Shown here: in pieces, positions 25,003 to 33,768 of the stretch
How positions within the stretch are numbered: the stretch's first letter is position 1
Layout: each line of letters opens with the position of its first letter
Virus record (IMG/VR): IMGVR_UViG_3300029268_000024
Location: 1 to 52,402 of that record
Reading direction: 5' to 3' (one strand)
Length of the DNA stretch: 52,402 nucleotides
Source of the DNA: a virus
The notes under the pieces: generated by a model
Database searches by the model: none
What the model was told of the DNA's origin: nothing
The model's input: only the letters and a program-made list of their open reading frames with translations
Program-made: the position numbers and the translations under genes

Positions 25003-27516
25003 TTATTTCACATCTTTTATCTTTTCTATTCGATACTGTTCAAAAAGTGCATCTGCCTCTTTACTTCCTTCAACTCTTACACTTTCCCTTGCAAAAATTA
25101 GCTGAGATCTAGTAAGCTTGCCACCAAATAACAACTCGGCATTTATTAAAATAGCCTTTTGTAAATCTTCCGATAGCTCCATATCATAGCGCAGTTTCAA
25201 TTTAAGGGCTCTAAGCATGATAATTGGATTCTCTTTAATAGAAACATTAGGATCTATAAATGTTTCAACTTTGTTATCTTCCATAGCCTTACCCGCAACC
25301 TTGAACGGATCTTCAACTTTATTTGTAGCAATATTAAACGCAAACATATTAATAGTAAAATCACGATTAGCCAAATCTATCAGCAATGGAGAATCGCAAC
25401 GAACCCCTTTCTTCCTAATCTCATTCATCATATCGTGTAAATCGTTTTTACCAGAAAAGTCAACTCGAATTCCCTTATGAACAAAAGAAAATACAAAGCT
25501 CTTATTGGCAAGAACATGGGCCGCATTTAGTTTTTTAGCTACCAATTGTCCTACTTTAAGGGATTTGTCTGCTGAGTTAGAAGTAAAATCCAATTGTTCA
25601 ACATCTGGCTGATCATTTCCCATCATTCTTTCTCTGGAATAAACACCGACTATGTAAATATCATCTATACCCGTAGATTTACAAACCTCCTTGGCCGCAT
25701 TTACAATTTCGCTTACCGCATTCATTCTAACATAACTGGTTCCCAATAGATCTTCTGCCATATCGGAAACTTCGCTTGACAAATCTTTGTTTTGGAATCT
25801 AGCTTCTGCACGACTAACAGACTCTTCCTCTACATCGACATCAAAGATCCAAATGGCATATATTTTTTCTCCATTTTCGGTCTCCCCAAACCTAAAGCCC
25901 TTAAATTTAATTCCATCTATGCCAAGAACCTTCTTAACTATGGGAACAATATCTTCTGTAACTATCAATCGTGTTGCCCTGATATTACCGCTTAAAATTT
26001 TATCCTTGATGGTTGCCAAAATATTTAGAATTTCTACCAGACTGGGATCTAATGTTCCCGCAAATCTTTTAGCAGGATGGGTATTAACCAAATCCTGAGT
26101 CATATCGTCCCATAATTGCGGTTTAAATCTAGGTTCAATCCATCGATAATAAAATCCCTTCAAATCATAGGTTGGATTATATCTTGGCTGTTTACTTACC
26201 CAATCATCATCTCTGGCAAAATCTTCATCCCTATCTTCCCATGCCATAACCCTATCACCAAGACCGGGTATTGTTGATCCATCAGAAATAGAAAGATTGT
26301 TATACCACCCAAATAAAGTAGCCGTTTTTATAAAGTTATTAGAGGCTTTTTTTTCTGTCCTTTTCGGCTCTGATTTCTTATAAGGTAATAAAAGTGGTTG
26401 TGGCCTTGTCTCTTCTAAAAGCGTTTCTAGAGCTTTATATCCACGATCATCTTTGTGATCTCTTTGTAGCAATTCCTCATGAATTAAATGTGGATCGGGT
26501 TTGGTGTCTCCAGCAAATTGTTTTCTTAGTTGTTCCTCGATAGTATTATGCTCTTGAGAAAGTCCTTTTGCTAAAGGTGCCATAAATTCTCGACTCAATC
26601 TTTTTTCTATGGGAGTACCTTGATGCCTCTGAAATAACATGGCCCAATCTCCCATAGCATCACTCTGATTAGCTGACCCTTTCCCCGATCTACCATCCAA
26701 ATCTGATCCTCTAGGCTTTCCATCGGTAAAATTAGAAGGGAGATAACTTGTATATTGGGCTCTTTTATACCAGTTGTTTCCATCGGCGTGTCTGGTTTGA
26801 CCTGTAAATTGAATAGGAGCAAAAGTATCTCCCAATCCTTTACCCTCAAGTTCCTGTTTATATTTCGTGTTTACTTGATCAATAGCCCATGCTGCAAATT
26901 TATTCTCTTCTCCTTGGGCTCCACCTTCATCGGCTCCTTTGGAATGTGCAGCTTCATGAATAATAGTAGCAGCAACACTTAAAACAGCTAACATTTGCCA
27001 TAAAAGTTCTGGATCGGCAACAGTTCCACCATTATTTTTTGCATCGTTTTGGATTTGGTTTGCGTTTTCCGTTGCTGCCGCCAAAGAAGCATTCATATTA
27101 ACGCCAAGAACGTGACCACCGGAAGACTCAATTTGATCCCATAGGTTTTTAATCTCTTTCTGAATTTCCTCGTTAGATTTGTTATCTTTTACGGGATAAG
27201 CGGTAAGCATTCCATTTTCATCAACCACTTTGTATCCTCTTTGTTGCTCTAGCATTTTTCTAAGTACTTCGGTTCTTTGGGCTCTTTCCAATTTGGGAAT
27301 ATAAACGCCATAAGAGCCGCTTTTAGAGTAGTTAAAAATATAGTTAATATCCTGAAGAGCCCCTCCGGGATAGGATTGTGCCAACTGAATAGCATCATTT
27401 GCTCGATTAAAAGCCGATTGAATCTCTGAAGTATTGAGTGAGGGAGTATTAAGTTTCTCAACATTGCCGGTAAAATACCCATCAAAATCCTGCTGTGCTA
27501 GTCTAATAATCTTCAT
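25003..27516 (-). CDS. HExxH metallopeptidase-like / class II nucleotidyltransferase-like fusion
   Basis: The 837-residue protein starts MKIIRLAQQ. A zinc-peptidase motif, HEAAH at 187-191, lies in a hydrophobic helix (VAATIIHEAAHSKGAD), with Glu candidates for a third ligand near 203-204. The C-terminal part (about 595-790) resembles the head of class II tRNA nucleotidyltransferases/poly(A) polymerases: VGVYSRERMMG (in place of GGxVRDxLLG), DVEQLDF (in place of DxD), HKGIRVDFSG, the diagnostic LANRDFTINMFAFN, VEDPFKVAGK, and NPIIMLRALKLKLRY. The catalytic motifs depart from consensus, so activity is uncertain. The middle (about 260-590) is unassigned. This combination is not one I know. It is the last gene before the DUF2997 unit's terminator. 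Confidence 0.65.
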   Translation of the reverse strand: MKIIRLAQQDFDGYFTGNVEKLNTPSLNTSEIQSAFNRANDAIQLAQSYPGGALQDINYIFNYSKSGSYGVYIPKLERAQRTEVLRKMLEQQRGYKVVDENGMLTAYPVKDNKSNEEIQKEIKNLWDQIESSGGHVLGVNMNASLAAATENANQIQNDAKNNGGTVADPELLWQMLAVLSVAATIIHEAAHSKGADEGGAQGEENKFAAWAIDQVNTKYKQELEGKGLGDTFAPIQFTGQTRHADGNNWYKRAQYTSYLPSNFTDGKPRGSDLDGRSGKGSANQSDAMGDWAMLFQRHQGTPIEKRLSREFMAPLAKGLSQEHNTIEEQLRKQFAGDTKPDPHLIHEELLQRDHKDDRGYKALETLLEETRPQPLLLPYKKSEPKRTEKKASNNFIKTATLFGWYNNLSISDGSTIPGLGDRVMAWEDRDEDFARDDDWVSKQPRYNPTYDLKGFYYRWIEPRFKPQLWDDMTQDLVNTHPAKRFAGTLDPSLVEILNILATIKDKILSGNIRATRLIVTEDIVPIVKKVLGIDGIKFKGFRFGETENGEKIYAIWIFDVDVEEESVSRAEARFQNKDLSSEVSDMAEDLLGTSYVRMNAVSEIVNAAKEVCKSTGIDDIYIVGVYSRERMMGNDQPDVEQLDFTSNSADKSLKVGQLVAKKLNAAHVLANKSFVFSFVHKGIRVDFSGKNDLHDMMNEIRKKGVRCDSPLLIDLANRDFTINMFAFNIATNKVEDPFKVAGKAMEDNKVETFIDPNVSIKENPIIMLRALKLKLRYDMELSEDLQKAILINAELLFGGKLTRSQLIFARESVRVEGSKEADALFEQYRIEKIKDVK

Positions 27517-27560
27517 ACTATATGTTTCGCTGTAAATCCTTAAAACCCTTGAACAAAAAC

Positions 27561-27596
27561 AAAAAAGGCAATGCGAGAAAACGCATTGCCTTTTTC
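27561..27596 (-). terminator. Intrinsic terminator after DUF2997 gene
   Basis: A 9-bp GC-rich core stem (27567-27575 with 27582-27590) extended by A/T pairs; the minus strand continues into a T run. It may act in both directions. Confidence 0.85.
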
Positions 27597-27620
27597 AAAA
27601 AAATGGTTATAAAACAAAGA

Positions 27621-27938
27621 TTAGACACCAAATCCGCCAGCGTCTACTTTTTTACCTTGTTTTTTCCCGCCACCACCATCGTCATCATCGTCCCCATACG
27701 GATGATACTTTTGAGGCTTTTGACGATCAACTTTCTCTTCAAAAAATTCCTTTGTTTTTCCAGAATCTTCAGGTTTTACTAATTGTCCAAATTCGGGAAT
27801 CTCTGCTTCAAGGAGATCTTTGATGATATCTTCGTCCAAATCATCTGAGCAACTAGCACCCCCTTCATGACTTAGGACTCTGGCATCATAAGCTCCGGTT
27901 TTCTTATTCACAGTAATTCTAACAATAACATCACCCAT
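27621..27938 (-). CDS. DUF2997-like protein
   Basis: The 105-residue protein begins MGDVIVRITVNKKTGAYDAR, followed by a GGASCSDDLDEDIIKDLLEA segment. This matches the small DUF2997 pattern: a strand pair with a modified Gly turn, a Gly-x-x-Cys motif and a helix. The C-terminal half is an acidic, Asp/Gly-rich extension (YGDDDDDGGGGKK), absent from minimal members. It follows the DUF1257 gene by 14 nt, and DUF1257, DUF2997 and a Ycf46-like ATPase are commonly found together. Biochemical role is unknown. A terminator follows. Confidence 0.7.
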   Translation of the reverse strand: MGDVIVRITVNKKTGAYDARVLSHEGGASCSDDLDEDIIKDLLEAEIPEFGQLVKPEDSGKTKEFFEEKVDRQKPQKYHPYGDDDDDGGGGKKQGKKVDAGGFGV

Positions 27939-27952
27939 CGTAGCCTCCTTCT

Positions 27953-28387
27953 TTAGGTATGCAACAATTCTTTTGCCTTATCCGAATCGACTCTTATATC
28001 AGTAACCATCTCATCGCCATCGTCTTCATTACGAATAATTTCATATCCCCGAAGCTTGGCAATAGCAATAGCTTTCATTCGCATCACTTCACTGGTTAAC
28101 TTGGTTTTGAGCGAGTCAATACTATAATCTCCTCCAAGACTCCAAGAACCATCGGCTTCTTTAACGATCCCAATATCACTATAAAGATTGGCAATACCGC
28201 CTTTACTTCCGGGAATTACCAATTGATATTTTTGACTAACGGGGCCACCATGAAAAGCAGCCGTAAGATTCCCTGTATCATCAATTACGATATGCTTTTC
28301 CCAAGCAGGCATAATGTTAATAAGGGCTTTCTTGAGAATATTCAGACTACATTTGAGATCTAATTTACCTGTCTGCCAATGACTCAT
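27953..28387 (-). CDS. DUF1257 (Ycf35-like) protein
   Basis: The 144-residue protein starts MSHWQTGKLDLKCSLNILKK, the hallmark opening of DUF1257/Ycf35 (MSH, then a conserved helix). It continues with IANLYSDIGIVKEADGSW and a helix leading to AIAKLRGYEIIRNEDD, again as in the family. Ycf35 is encoded in algal plastids and cyanobacteria and is widespread in phages; its molecular role is not established. Its pairing here with a DUF2997-like gene and, at 19-21 kb, a Ycf46-like ATPase reproduces the usual trio. It has its own TATAAT promoter and an AAGGAG site. Confidence 0.85.
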   Translation of the reverse strand: MSHWQTGKLDLKCSLNILKKALINIMPAWEKHIVIDDTGNLTAAFHGGPVSQKYQLVIPGSKGGIANLYSDIGIVKEADGSWSLGGDYSIDSLKTKLTSEVMRMKAIAIAKLRGYEIIRNEDDGDEMVTDIRVDSDKAKELLHT

Positions 28388-28409
28388 TTTTTTCTCCTTG
28401 TTTGCGACT

Positions 28410-29459
28410 TTATAATCTTACATTGTTTATTATACAAAATTTTTGAATGTATGATGCTGGCAATCCGATATTTAATCCATAGTCTCCGCTTTTCGTTACA
28501 ATGGCAGTTAACATTCCAACAACCTTACTATTGTTGGTTTTCACAATAGGGCCACCGCTATTACCTGAAAAAACCGCCGAATCTACAAACATATACTTGG
28601 CCGCTCCTTCTCTAGGATAGATGGTTCTATTGATTGATCCCACATTACCAAATGAAACATTATTTTCAAATCCTAACGGGCTTCCTATCGTCATTACATC
28701 GTCTCCCGCATCCACAGTTAAATCCAATTCAAATGGAACCGCATCAACCTCTGCCTTCAAAATGGCAACATCCAGAACTGTATCTGCGGCAAAAATCTTA
28801 GCAGGATATTTATTGCCTGCCTGTAATAGATTTACGGTAATTGTATTAGAATATGAAAATAAATCAAGAACTTTTTCTTTAATTCCAACGACATGCGCAC
28901 AAGTGATAAAAATTCCATTACCAACACAAAAAGCGGAACCAATTTCTCTTGTCCCCTCAGTTAAACTAATAGTTTCTACTTTAAATGTCTTTTGGATGGA
29001 ACCAGTAACCAATTCCACTTTATCAATGGGTTGAGCTTGGGCCTGCTTGGTTCTTGCCATCCATTTAGATTTTATACCCTTCTCTTTAAGTTTTCTTTTA
29101 TGTTGTTGCGCCAATTCAAAAGAAGGAAATACCCTAGTTCCACCGGGGGATCTAACTGTCCATTCTTCTTGAACGCTGTTGTGGGGCGACATCATATTGT
29201 TCATGATATCAAGATCACGCTCTTGTCTTTTGTATCTATCCCCTTCGTCCTTATAAGAAGTAAGAGTATCGTCTCCCCATCCATCGCTCCAGTCTCCTCC
29301 ACCACTAGGAATCTTATATTGTTTATCCCCTTGTAAAATATCTTGAATAGTGATTACATTATTAAAGGGAACCACTGACTTTGGGGTAACGGGTGAAAGG
29401 CCTGTTCCGGGGGCTAGGATCTCAGGCATGAAAGTTCTGGCTTGAATGATTTTGCTCAT
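28410..29459 (-). CDS. Trypsin-like (DegP/S1C type) serine protease
   Basis: The 349-residue protein has a complete chymotrypsin-fold triad: His189 in FITCAHVVG, Asp230 in ADTVLDVAIL, and Ser301 in FSGNSGGPIV. It also carries IGSPLGFENNVSFGNVGS, typical of DegP/HtrA-type peptidases. There is no PDZ domain and no signal peptide. The N-terminal 145 residues form a separate region with a helical basic stretch (ELAQQHKRKLKEKGIKSKWM). It probably acts in the host cytoplasm or virion. It is preceded by the 267-residue gene on the same strand. The start is assigned to the first ATG; the ribosome-binding site is weak. Confidence 0.88.
   Translation of the reverse strand: MSKIIQARTFMPEILAPGTGLSPVTPKSVVPFNNVITIQDILQGDKQYKIPSGGGDWSDGWGDDTLTSYKDEGDRYKRQERDLDIMNNMMSPHNSVQEEWTVRSPGGTRVFPSFELAQQHKRKLKEKGIKSKWMARTKQAQAQPIDKVELVTGSIQKTFKVETISLTEGTREIGSAFCVGNGIFITCAHVVGIKEKVLDLFSYSNTITVNLLQAGNKYPAKIFAADTVLDVAILKAEVDAVPFELDLTVDAGDDVMTIGSPLGFENNVSFGNVGSINRTIYPREGAAKYMFVDSAVFSGNSGGPIVKTNNSKVVGMLTAIVTKSGDYGLNIGLPASYIQKFCIINNVRL
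28429..28434 (-). promoter_or_regulatory. TGTATAAT promoter for DUF1257/DUF2997 unit
   Basis: The minus strand reads TTTTGTATAATAAAC about 42 nt upstream of the DUF1257 ATG, inside the end of the protease gene. No convincing -35 box was seen. Confidence 0.55.
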
Positions 29460-29500
29460 ATCATAACATTATTTCAAGATATTGAGCGAAAAATCCTTTT

Positions 29501-30304
29501 TTATATCTCTAAATCGTCATCGCCTTCTTCGTTCTCTTCTTCGTCAAGGAAAGCATCTGCGCTCTTATCTTCGGATTGATCTAGTGGAATAAATTTTTCA
29601 GCCTTTTTAATAGCTTCGGCTTCGGGTAGAATGGAATTTTTCATAGCAATTTTTGTAGCTTTTCTATCACCCGTAGCAACAACCGCTTCTCCACCAGTTT
29701 TTTCAGAAGCATCTAATTTAGACTGATCTTCAACAACCTCTTCCCTCTCTCTATCGGCCTTTTCTTCGGCCTCTATATCTTTCAAGGCCTGTAAAGATGC
29801 TTGGGTTGCATCGCTATCAGGCATATCACCCGTAACAGATTTAACCATATGTCCATCCACAGGGCCACCCGATGTCATAACGACTACCTTCCCCTCCATT
29901 TCCTCTGGATTTGAACCCGATGAAACTTTAACAGGGGCTAATTTCTTAATGGGGGTAACAGCCGTTTTGATAGGCTTTTTGGCAGGCTTTGCTTTGTTTT
30001 TAGAACCTTTGGGTCTCCCTCCCTTAAAGGTTTTAGGTTTATCTTCTACAGGTGTTGGATTAGGAGTAGTTGTGGGGGATGGAATGACAGGCTGAGTCTT
30101 GGGAACAATAATTGGATTAGAAATAATCACAGGCTCTTCTCTAATTATCTCAATTAATCCAGCGTTACTAAGAGAATTGACTTCTCTAATTTGTGCGTCG
30201 TTTTTAAGGTCAATACTTCTGGCTTCTATATTGCCCCTTAAAACAATACCCAAAGTGTTAAACGAAATGGTTGATGCCGTAAGGCCTTTAATAGTTACTC
30301 TCAT
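29501..30304 (-). CDS. Disordered basic/acidic protein with AT-hook-like motif (267 aa)
   Basis: The 267-residue protein has a small N-terminal beta domain (MRVTIKGLTASTISFN to about 55). Then come a Pro/Thr-rich linker, a Lys-rich stretch containing the AT-hook-like core GGRPKGSKNK (about 95-104), and a long acidic tail ending EEGDDDLEI. The AT-hook pattern suggests minor-groove DNA binding. The combination of a basic hook and acidic tail also occurs in phage scaffolding or head-tail accessory proteins. No catalytic motif. It has its own TTAGAA/TATAAT promoter and AAGGAG site. Function unproven. Confidence 0.55.
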   Translation of the reverse strand: MRVTIKGLTASTISFNTLGIVLRGNIEARSIDLKNDAQIREVNSLSNAGLIEIIREEPVIISNPIIVPKTQPVIPSPTTTPNPTPVEDKPKTFKGGRPKGSKNKAKPAKKPIKTAVTPIKKLAPVKVSSGSNPEEMEGKVVVMTSGGPVDGHMVKSVTGDMPDSDATQASLQALKDIEAEEKADREREEVVEDQSKLDASEKTGGEAVVATGDRKATKIAMKNSILPEAEAIKKAEKFIPLDQSEDKSADAFLDEEENEEGDDDLEI

Positions 30305-30323
30305 GGTTCTCTCCTTTTTTCAT

Positions 30324-30351
30324 ATTATACAACAACGTATGGAATTTCTAA
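30324..30351 (-). promoter_or_regulatory. Sigma70-like promoter for AT-hook protein gene
   Basis: Minus strand TTAGAA (30351-30346), 16 nt, then TATAAT (30329-30324) with TG directly before it, 20 nt upstream of the ATG at 30304. The -35 box overlaps the stop codon of the -1-frame extension ending at 30348. Confidence 0.65.
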
Positions 30352-30560
30352 GAGCTTTCTATAGCATCAAGAGTTATATGGTGCCTCGAAAGTTCTTTTT
30401 TAATATTAGCCATAAAACGAATACGTTCGGCATTATTAAAATGGGCAATAGAAATAAGGTCTTGAATTTCCCGGTTAGCGGCTTCTAGATTGTCTTCGTC
30501 TTTATGAAAAACTTCTAAAAAAGACTGCGTAGCCTTATTAACCCTATCGAGATCTAATTT
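30348..30560 (-). CDS. Start-less ORF, probable -1 frame extension of the 446-aa protein
   Basis: The reading frame KLDLDRVNKATQSFLEVFHK and onward stays open for 70 codons to TAG at 30348. It has clear coding character: an amphipathic helical protein ending ITLDAIESS. Upstream in this frame there is no ATG, GTG or TTG before the TGA at 30603-30605, so it cannot start by itself except at a late internal ATG. It abuts the 446-residue gene at a run of ten A (30567-30558 on the minus strand), just before that gene's TAG. A -1 slip in the A run would join the two frames. Programmed frameshifting, transcriptional slippage or a one-base sequencing error in the run would all explain it. Confidence 0.65.
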   Translation of the reverse strand, partial: KLDLDRVNKATQSFLEVFHKDEDNLEAANREIQDLISIAHFNNAERIRFMANIKKELSRHHITLDAIESS

Positions 30561-31894
30561 TTTTTTTCGTCTTCGCTTTGGCCCAAGACGGTAATTGAAA
30601 AATCAGTACTTGCCATGGTGGGTGCTTCCGGTGCCGTTGTAGGAGCGGGAGTAGGAGCCATTTGAGCCGCTTGGGGCAGAGGTTGAACTTTGCGTGGGCG
30701 ACCTTTTTTGGCAGGCATAGCATCCAATTCTTCTTCGCTCATAATGGGTTTAGTTCCCACAAAGCTAACCTGACCATCTAACAGCTTCGAAAAATCTAGG
30801 GCATCAGGCTGAACCGTTACTTTTTGGCTAGCAAGCTGTGGTTGAGATTCCAAGAAATCGATAAGATCTTTGTTAAGAGTTTCATCATCCATTTCTTTAA
30901 TAGCCTCTACATCAACACTAACGGTTCCAATAAAAAGCTTATCGTTCCCAACTTCTGCTTCTTGAACATCGTCTAAAGAAAATACTTCAGATGCGTTTTC
31001 TTGCGGTTTTAAATATTCTTCGCCAATTAATCTAGCCGACACCCATCCATTCTTGATGGTAAAATTATCAGGAGAAAAATCAGTATCTTCTAGGTGGGGC
31101 ATGCGTTGAACCGCCACATTATAAGCCTGTTCTTTAACAGCATTCTCGTCTGCCGTAGTTTCGCCCAATTCAAAAGAAAGATACAGTCCTTTCGTTCCCG
31201 CTACATCAATCGGTTTTTCTTTTATCTCTAGGAACGGTACTGGCTCCTTGTCTTCAGCCATAGGGTCAGGACCTATTTTGGATTTGCCGAACCAATCACG
31301 TGACTGAGTAGGATCAATAATTTGTGCTTCTTCGGCAATGTCAGGAGCAAGACCCTCTTCTTCCGACATCGTTTCTGGAATTCTGGCAAATGAAGAAGAT
31401 GGATCTGAAAAATCCAGTTCCTCTTCTGCTTCGGGATCAACTATTTTTGGACGATGGGATCTAGCTGTAATAGTTTTTTTTTCAGACATCGCTTCTTTCG
31501 CTGGCAATAGGTTCTCCCACCATTTCTGCTGTTTTGCCTTTGTTTCCCCAGCCATCTCATACTTCTCATCTTCTGTTTTTTTACCCGACAATCTTTTTTC
31601 TTCTAGCTTGTTGATTTTACCCTCATAGGTATCTGAATTGCGGTATTTAATATCTAGTTCGGATGTTGAAGTATTAAGATTTCTTTCTATAATCTTATCA
31701 GCAGATCCAGTTCTTTTTTCTTCCAGAAGTTTTTCCATAACCACGGGCTCGTTTTCAACCCTATCTTTGTTGAGTTGAACTTCTGTAATTTGAAATTGAT
31801 CTTCGCCGGTTCGGTCTTCTTCTAGACGAACATTAATGTGCTTATCGTCTAGATTGTCCTTTTTAGCTGTTTTTGACAAATTAAATTTACTCAT
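30554..31894 (-). CDS. Repeat protein after terminase gene (446 aa), possibly frameshift-extended
   Basis: The start at ATG 31894 is chosen because an AGGAG site lies 6 nt upstream; the earlier TTG at 31912 would include that site. The N-terminal about 130 residues contain diverged repeats such as FQITEVQLNKDR, VVMEKLLEEKR and DKIIERNL. These resemble the VTQKQLDEKR and ITEKQLND repeats of the giant protease/scaffold protein. The middle is acidic. The C-terminal half has small alpha/beta segments and a Pro/Ala-rich end with GRPRKVQPLP. The zero-frame stop TAG follows an A10 run, after which a start-less frame continues (30348-30560). Role: candidate scaffold or core component, by similarity only. 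Confidence 0.6.
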   Translation of the reverse strand: MSKFNLSKTAKKDNLDDKHINVRLEEDRTGEDQFQITEVQLNKDRVENEPVVMEKLLEEKRTGSADKIIERNLNTSTSELDIKYRNSDTYEGKINKLEEKRLSGKKTEDEKYEMAGETKAKQQKWWENLLPAKEAMSEKKTITARSHRPKIVDPEAEEELDFSDPSSSFARIPETMSEEEGLAPDIAEEAQIIDPTQSRDWFGKSKIGPDPMAEDKEPVPFLEIKEKPIDVAGTKGLYLSFELGETTADENAVKEQAYNVAVQRMPHLEDTDFSPDNFTIKNGWVSARLIGEEYLKPQENASEVFSLDDVQEAEVGNDKLFIGTVSVDVEAIKEMDDETLNKDLIDFLESQPQLASQKVTVQPDALDFSKLLDGQVSFVGTKPIMSEEELDAMPAKKGRPRKVQPLPQAAQMAPTPAPTTAPEAPTMASTDFSITVLGQSEDEKKN

Positions 31895-31977
31895 CTTTTT
31901 CTCCTGTTTCAATCTACGCCAAACGTGAATATCTTATGTTATATTTTCTGAATTTAAGGTTTAAAATCCTTCTTATA

Positions 31978-33768
31978 TTAATATGACCATCCTGTTCTTA
32001 CCACTACCGGCTGCGGAAGGCCCATCCTAAATGTCTCATTGGCCGATGAAACCGCTCCTGAGAGACAATCTGCTAAGTCATCTGTATCCACATCACCATG
32101 TTTATCAGGGACAATAGAAAACCCCCTTGAAAGTTCCTTAAATCTTAATGCCTTGAGTTCTGCAATTAAAAGAGCCGATTCGCCACCATCATTGTATAAG
32201 TAGATCTCTGGCTCCGGTTGATAGGCCATCATCATTTTAAGATTCTGATAAATTTTCTGTTTAACCACTCTATTAAAACTCATTTGAACTGCATTGATAC
32301 CATGACTCTTAAGCAATTGAACGCTGGAGGTAGAATGATAATCGTCAAAGGTAACTGTCATAGGGTGGAATCTTGCACAAATACTTATAATATCTTGGTC
32401 AATTTGATGATATAGCAACCCTGTGCCGGGAACAGGTCTCCAAATCCATACTCCCGCCAGAAAACATCGATTCCTTTTCTTCCCTAAATAATTTGTATAT
32501 CTTTGTTTGGCCACTAAAACAGCCCCATAATTATTACCGCCTTTAGATGGATCAACATGAAGATAATAACTGAATCCGGGTTGTGGCCGAGTATGTTTTG
32601 CCAAATCGCCCCGCAAACATCTAACAATTAACCCTTCGTCAAAGAAATTACCATAGCTACCGCCTTCCGCCCATTGTGCTCCATATTCAACAGCAAACGT
32701 ATCAATGTTAGATTTTCTATCGCTGATAAATTCATCATTATTATATGGAAGACCGGGATTTGTTTTCCACGTAGGGAGATGGAAAGACAAAATTCTAGGA
32801 TCGCTTTCAGCCTGCTTATAGATTTCATAAAAGATTCCGTTGCGAGTATTGGGCGATGAAATTTCCACCAATCGTCCTTCGCCAAATTGATAAAAATGCG
32901 ATAAGGATGGTTTCAAACGATTATAAAAATATTTTCCAGTAACCTTCCCTGTTTCATCATAAAAGGCTAACTCGTCAAAAAGAATCAAAATGGCATTAAA
33001 TCCTGCTAACGAATCTGGATTACTATGTCCACAAAGAACTAAAATAGAACCGGGAACTTCCAAAGTAGCACCTTTTGATTTTTTTTCAAGATCTTTTTTG
33101 GTATAAAGTCTAATTTCAGAAGTCGTTTCTTTTGCAATACGTCCCCTGAAAAATGGCGAATTTCTTATTCTAGCCTGAATCATTCCAAATAATCTTTCTG
33201 CCTGTTTTTGAGAAAGAGCCACATTAATGATCGCTATTTCATCATCGCTAGGAAGTTTGTAATACGAATGTGGGTCTCCATTATTAATGACCAAAAGCTT
33301 ATAAACTTCGTAGGCCGTTATTACAGACGAGATAATCGTTTTACTGGCTCTTCTACCCAGAACCAATTGCAACTCATTAAAATTGGGTGGTTTTTCGCCC
33401 TCAGAAATCTTTTCTTTAGCCATTATTTTCTTGACGACATCCTTCATATTGGTTTTATAAGTTATCTCGTCCAGCGTTTCTTCTTTCTGACATTCATAAA
33501 GCCATTCCCATTCCTCTTGAGAAAGGGTTAGGTTTTCGTTTCCCCTCGATCCCATGTAGAAACACTTTAAGATAACTCGCTGAGACATCCACAAATTAAA
33601 TCCGTTATTGGGAAGATTAAGAAACCTAGGATCATTACAAAAAGTAATAATATCAACCATCTTGTACAAATCATCATCTTTTCTTAAGCTAGGATTATCG
33701 TTTTCTATTTGCCGTATAGCTGTTGATAAAGGACTTGATGCTTTCCTGTCTTCTGTTTTCTTTCTCAC
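31978..33768 (-). CDS. terL: Terminase large subunit
   Basis: The 596-residue protein has the two-domain plan of TerL, the ATP-driven DNA packaging motor and nuclease. The ATPase has Walker A LVLGRRASKT (about 136-144), Walker B ILILFDELAF (D265, E266) and a coupling motif EISSPNTRNG. The C-terminal RNase-H-like nuclease has YYLHVDPSKG (D406), VTFDDYHS and DVDTDDLADCL. These acidic residues match the three metal-binding positions of the family. It overlaps the upstream beta-propeller gene by 4 nt. Length is typical and no intein is present. No small terminase subunit was identified in the window. Confidence 0.93.
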   Translation of the reverse strand: MRKKTEDRKASSPLSTAIRQIENDNPSLRKDDDLYKMVDIITFCNDPRFLNLPNNGFNLWMSQRVILKCFYMGSRGNENLTLSQEEWEWLYECQKEETLDEITYKTNMKDVVKKIMAKEKISEGEKPPNFNELQLVLGRRASKTIISSVITAYEVYKLLVINNGDPHSYYKLPSDDEIAIINVALSQKQAERLFGMIQARIRNSPFFRGRIAKETTSEIRLYTKKDLEKKSKGATLEVPGSILVLCGHSNPDSLAGFNAILILFDELAFYDETGKVTGKYFYNRLKPSLSHFYQFGEGRLVEISSPNTRNGIFYEIYKQAESDPRILSFHLPTWKTNPGLPYNNDEFISDRKSNIDTFAVEYGAQWAEGGSYGNFFDEGLIVRCLRGDLAKHTRPQPGFSYYLHVDPSKGGNNYGAVLVAKQRYTNYLGKKRNRCFLAGVWIWRPVPGTGLLYHQIDQDIISICARFHPMTVTFDDYHSTSSVQLLKSHGINAVQMSFNRVVKQKIYQNLKMMMAYQPEPEIYLYNDGGESALLIAELKALRFKELSRGFSIVPDKHGDVDTDDLADCLSGAVSSANETFRMGLPQPVVVRTGWSY

